A DNA stretch of 64,000 nucleotides from Malus domestica (Eukaryota; Streptophyta; Magnoliopsida; Rosales; Rosaceae). Under the pieces are notes generated by a model that was not told where the DNA came from, searched no databases, and was given only the letters and a program-made list of their open reading frames with translations. This document shows, one piece after another, positions 60,395-64,000 of the stretch. The stretch covers positions 40,752,501-40,816,500 of the forward strand of contig NC_091671.1 in the NCBI RefSeq assembly GCF_042453785.1, read 5' to 3'. How positions within the stretch are numbered: position 1 is the stretch's first letter; the number at the start of each line of letters is the position of its first letter. Position numbers and translations under genes: made by a program.

Positions 60395-61911
60395 ATTAAA
60401 AAAGGTTACCTTTATTGTACACATGCTAGGAACAAGAGATGTCATCAAAGCCACGGTTACTTCGTAGAAGGGGCAAAGCACGGAGGCTTAAGTATTCTTG
60501 GAAGTCTGCTGGGCACCCAACAATGTGGAAAAGAATTGCTGATGGAAAAAACGATTCACGTAAACTATATACGCCATGTGGATGCCAGTCTATGTGTGGA
60601 AAGGAATGTTCTTGTATGAGTAATGGAACCTGCTGTGAAAAATACTGTGGGTATGTCGGACTTATCCTGAAAGCAGTCAACTGAATGAAATGCACAGAAC
60701 CAGTGATGACCAATTAACTTTTCCATTTTCAGGTGTTCAAAGAGCTGCAAAAATAGGTTCAGGGGATGTCACTGTGCAAAGAGTCAATGTAGAAGTCGGC
60801 AGTGCCCATGCTTTGCTGCTGGCCGTGAATGTGACCCAGATGTCTGTCGTCATTGTTGGGTTAGGTATTGAGCTCCATGATGGACCAGCTGATCAAGCTT
60901 TTTTTTTTTTTTTTTTTTTTTTTTCGGAATCATGCAGTGTGTTCATTGTAGAGAGCTTGTTATTTCCTTGGTGGTGATTTTGAATTTAAATATAAAAACT
61001 TTTTGTAGTTGTGGGGATGGTTCGCTAGGTGAGCCACCGAGACAGGGAGATAGTCAATGTGGAAACATGAGGCTTCTTCTTCGACAGCAACAGAGGGTGA
61101 GCAATTCCTAGTATTTAGTTAATAAATCACTTCTGTAGTCTGCATAATTTACTTTATGATTTATGATTACATACACTTTCTTTTTCTTCAGATTCTCCTG
61201 GGCAAGTCTGATGTTGCTGGCTGGGGAGCCTTCTTAAAGGTTGGAAGATTTCGATGTTTTTGCATGTGGCTTCCTAAAACTTATAAGCTGATTTTTCTTT
61301 TCTCACCATATTAAATCATGTGATTTCAGAACCCCGTAAACAAGAATGATTATCTTGGAGAATACACTGGTGAAATCATCTCCCATCAGGAAGCAGACAA
61401 GCGGGGGAAGATTTATGATCGTGTAAACTCGTCATTCCTTTTCGACTTGAATGAACAGGCAAGGGAAAAATAATGATTGACCGCTTTTATATTTGCATTT
61501 TAATTTTCTTTGCAAATACGTGATACCTGTAGGCTATAGCTTTACTCTGGCATGACACCTGTTTACTGCAGTACGTCCTAGATGCTTACCGAAAGGGAGA
61601 CAAGCTTAAATTTGCAAACCACTCGTCGAATCCTAACTGCCATGCAAAGGTAATTAAGTTTCTGTAATTCTCTTGTTTGATTAGTTATAATGGTGTGTGT
61701 AATACATGTTTGCGTATAGGTAATGCTGGTCGCGGGTGATCATCGAGTTGGCATATTTGCCAAGGAGCATATTGATGCTGGTGAGGAGCTCTTCTATGAT
61801 TATTGTTATCTTTCAGAGGCAGCACCTGTATGGGCTCAAAAACCGGAGGGTTCTAAGAGGGACGATTCATCTGCTTCCAGGGGCAGAGCGAAAAAGCACC
61901 AACCTCTTTGA
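57108..61911 (+). CDS. EZA1: Histone-lysine N-methyltransferase EZA1/SWINGER-like (Polycomb E(z) homologue)
   Basis: Catalytic subunit of Polycomb repressive complex 2, trimethylating histone H3 Lys27. Seventeen exons: 57108-57164, 57549-57650, 57865-58145, 58325-58486, 58615-58699, 58782-58907, 59006-59053, 59135-59203, 59567-60063, 60154-60307, 60430-60650, 60733-60864, 61009-61096, 61192-61239, 61330-61458, 61572-61649 and 61720-61911, totalling 822 aa. N-terminal motifs include [20 protein letters not shown] and [21 protein letters not shown] Ser/Lys-rich linker (exon 9) carries a KKQKR basic run. The CXC region (about residues 575-650) has [13 protein letters not shown] and [20 protein letters not shown]. 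The SET domain (about 665-780) has [44 protein letters not shown] and EELFYDYCY. The C-terminal PEGSKRDDS-basic tail matches EZA1/SWN rather than CLF. Intron 15 has a GC donor. Confidence 0.96.
60350..60391. repeat. (TC)n microsatellite in EZA1 intron 10
   Basis: About 40 bases of CT dinucleotides close to the acceptor of exon 11. A T26 run lies in intron 12 (60899-60924). Both are likely length-polymorphic. Confidence 0.9.
61459..61571 (+). other. GC-AG intron in EZA1
   Basis: Exon 15 ends AATGAACAG, followed by GCAAGG. No GT lies nearby that keeps frame, and the acceptor is CTGCAG|TAC. CAG|GCAAG is the strong consensus of GC-AG introns. It yields [19 protein letters not shown], as in other E(z) proteins. 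Confidence 0.88.
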
Positions 61912-63651
61912 ATGGATAGTTAGCATGGATGGAGAGGTACGTAGGTATCAAGTATGGCGCACAGCTCGACTCTGGAGGTTTTTATCCATGACAACAGCCG
62001 GGACAAGAATTGTCCTTCTAGGTCAATAAGGCTGTATTGGAAATAACGTTATTTTCATGGATTTATAGACAATAAGTCAGAAATTCTTCTACCAGTTTGG
62101 TACTATAGTTTGTGTCCGACCATGCTAACGCAGAGAGGCATGTTGTGATGGGAATAATTGGTAATTCTCTGTAAACATTTCTCGAGAAGAAAAAGGGGTT
62201 GCATTGATTTATCTATCTTTGCTAAGATTCTGAACTTATTGAAAGAATTTGATAAACAGACGGCGGTTTGCCGTGTGAGTTACTGCAGCAAATGAAGATA
62301 CGGCAATCCATTCCACACATCAGGAATGCCAGGAAGACACCAATGGCTGCAATCCTGAACCCCCGAAGGGTGATGATTTCCGTATACGGATGGATGACCA
62401 TCTGTTCTATGTTATGTTCAACAAAGTGACACGAGTCTTCATCTGCTTAACGACCTGCTCTGCAATTTTGTTTCTCTCGTCCGCAAGGAGGGGTTCAGTA
62501 GCTTCCGCACAGCTCCCGCCTGTATGACCTTCTATGGTCAATGAAGAATTACATATTAAACACTCTGCAAAGCAACTAGTTATATGAAATTTATATATGC
62601 AGGCATTATAATCGTGGACAGGAGGAGGCAATGCAAGTTAAACTGAAATGTGTCGGTGATAAAAGTCATTTAACTATTGCATGTATCACTTGCACACAGA
62701 CCAGACTGACCCGGCATTAGTCTTGTGATCGTTCCACCAATGTCCTACTCTTGCCATGCCTTTGTCAACCAAGAAAGGAGAGACGTATGAAATTCGACTG
62801 TACACTTATAATCTTGTGACAAATTGAACAGCTACTTCAGAAACTTAATGAAATACAAATACGTACGTAAATAATGTTGTTTTCACTCAACGTAGCATTT
62901 TCCAACTGCATGCAGCCTTGAAGCATTTCCAAATCATCTCACTTAAAATTGAAGAATCAAATAAGAAACCAAACGCAAGTTTTAAAGAATAATACATCGT
63001 TGATACTTGATAGTAGCTAGCTAGGCTTTTAAATGATGTGGAACAAATATACAAGTGATTAATCTAATTAATTTGAGCACCACGGAAATTTTTTACCAGA
63101 TCATAGGAATCAATCATATAAAACAACTTAGGCTTTTAAATTAAATTAATAGCCATCTATCTGTGATATACGATATGAACTAATTATTAAATACATAATT
63201 GTTAAGAAATTAAACAGAAAAAACACGAAATTAGCAATAATAAAATTCGGGTAATTTAATATTTTCAGGTGGTCTAAAATATCCATAATATCCCGATATT
63301 TCCATCGAAATTTCCGTGTTTTTGGACTATCGATATTTTAGATCTTGCTAAGTCACTCATGTATCTTACCATGCAATGTATGAAGTGTAAAATATTGTAC
63401 TAATTCATATATATAAATGATTATGGTGTGTTTAAACTTATTTCATTAATTACTACATATTTTCTACACTCACAATGTTTGCCAGCTCGCTATATAATCA
63501 ACTTAAATCAGTTATATCTATCATGCAATGCATTTTCTTCCAATTTTTTGTGATAAACTAAGAGATAATTGACTAAATAAACATTCTGCAAAGTTTCAAT
63601 AAAAATTTCCAAGTTTTTCTTACAATTTCCGTGGTTTTTATTCAATTTTTA
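61912..63651. other. EZA1 3' region and AT-rich flank
   Basis: 61912-62600 is mixed-composition sequence and probably includes the 3' UTR. 62600-63650 is AT-rich with no gene recognised. 63260-63320 contains short near-repeats of ATATCCATAATATCCCG-like and AAATTTCC words. Confidence 0.4.
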
Positions 63652-64000
63652 TCAACAACAACAACAACAACAACAAAGCCTTTTCCCACTAAGTGGGGTC
63701 GGCTATATGAATCCTAGAACGCCATTGCGCTCGGTTTTGTGTCATGTCCTCCGTTAGATCCAAGTACTCTAAGTCTTTTCTTAGAGTCTCTTCCAAAGTT
63801 TTCCTAGGTCTTCCTCTACCCCTTCGGCCCTGGACCTCTGTCCCGTAGTCACATCTTCGAACCGGAGCGTCAGTCGGCCTTCTTTGCACATGTCCAAATC
63901 ACCGGAGCCGATTTTCTCTCATCTTTCCTACAATTTCGGCTACTCCTACTTTACCTCGGATATCCTCATTCCCAATCTTATCCTTTCTCGTGTGCCCACA
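63652..64000 (-). mobile_element. RTE-type LINE, 3' end (continues past window)
   Basis: On the minus strand the 3' terminus is GGCTTTGTTGTTGTTG with a (TTG)n tail (63652-63677). Upstream is the C-terminal end of a non-LTR retrotransposon polyprotein: FGHVQRRPTDAPVRRCDYG, GRRGRGRPRKTLEETLRKDL and WRSRIHIADPT, then a stop. An in-frame TGA at 63899-63901 replaces the Trp that would precede FGHV, so this copy is inactive. The rest of the element lies beyond 64000. Confidence 0.88.

Noticed and set aside
1-64000. CRISPR arrays, bacterial operons or plasmid origins
   Set aside because: Spliced genes, a eukaryotic tRNA and retroelements show nuclear plant DNA; no spaced identical repeats of CRISPR type were seen.

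Overview
The window reads as nuclear DNA of a flowering plant. Genes have many short introns with plant-type GT-AG borders in AT-rich DNA, and CT/GA and AT microsatellites are common. MITE-like repeats lie between genes, and there is an inserted chloroplast fragment. A Bet v 1/PR-10 relic resembling the Rosaceae Mal d 1/Pru allergens, together with repeats I associate with apple-like genomes, suggests Rosaceae (perhaps Malus or Pyrus). That placement is an inference.

Layout, left to right. (1) 54-2733 minus: mitochondrial fumarase, its 3' end beyond the window. (2) 2.7-9.8 kb: no gene, but a direct segmental duplication and AT/GT microsatellites. (3) 9826-12105 plus: a GH28 polygalacturonase-like gene, followed by a chloroplast psbD/psbC insertion (12.77-13.24 kb), a broken PR-10 gene on the minus strand, and a tiny LINE tail with a perfect target duplication. 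(4) 15537-20840 minus: a complete 19-exon KIN-14 kinesin with a calponin-homology domain and an AT-AC (U12-type) intron. (5) 20.8-34.5 kb: gene-poor and repeat-rich, with an NRAMP first-exon fragment inside a TIR element, dispersed repeats, a NAC-like pseudogene and a Helitron-like element. (6) 35978-38533 plus: INO80 complex subunit B-like gene; 39485-42442 plus: plastid ClpP5. (7) 42.4-45 kb: MITEs and degenerate tandem repeats. (8) 45062-46423 minus: group IIe WRKY. (9) 47.8-48.2 kb: F-box pseudogene; 48427-48498: tRNA-Asp. (10) 50.6-51.0 kb: second Helitron-like copy; 51708-52616 plus: multipass membrane protein of unknown function; 53909-55798 plus: intronless GRAS factor. (11) 57108-61911 plus: 17-exon EZA1/SWINGER-type Polycomb histone methyltransferase. 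(12) The right edge holds the 3' end of an RTE-type LINE on the minus strand, the same family as the tail at 14.5 kb.

The genes are unrelated housekeeping and regulatory loci: TCA cycle, cell wall, cytoskeleton, chromatin, plastid proteolysis and transcription. I see no gene cluster or operon-like system. Exon models were built by hand from splice signals and reading frame. The joined exons of each intact, fully contained multi-exon gene sum to a whole number of codons (polygalacturonase 454 aa, kinesin 1008 aa, INO80B 593 aa, ClpP5 311 aa, WRKY 268 aa, EZA1 822 aa). The least ordinary content is structural: an AT-AC intron, a GC-AG intron, a gene-fragment-carrying TIR element, paired Helitron ends, and LINE, SINE and chloroplast insertions.
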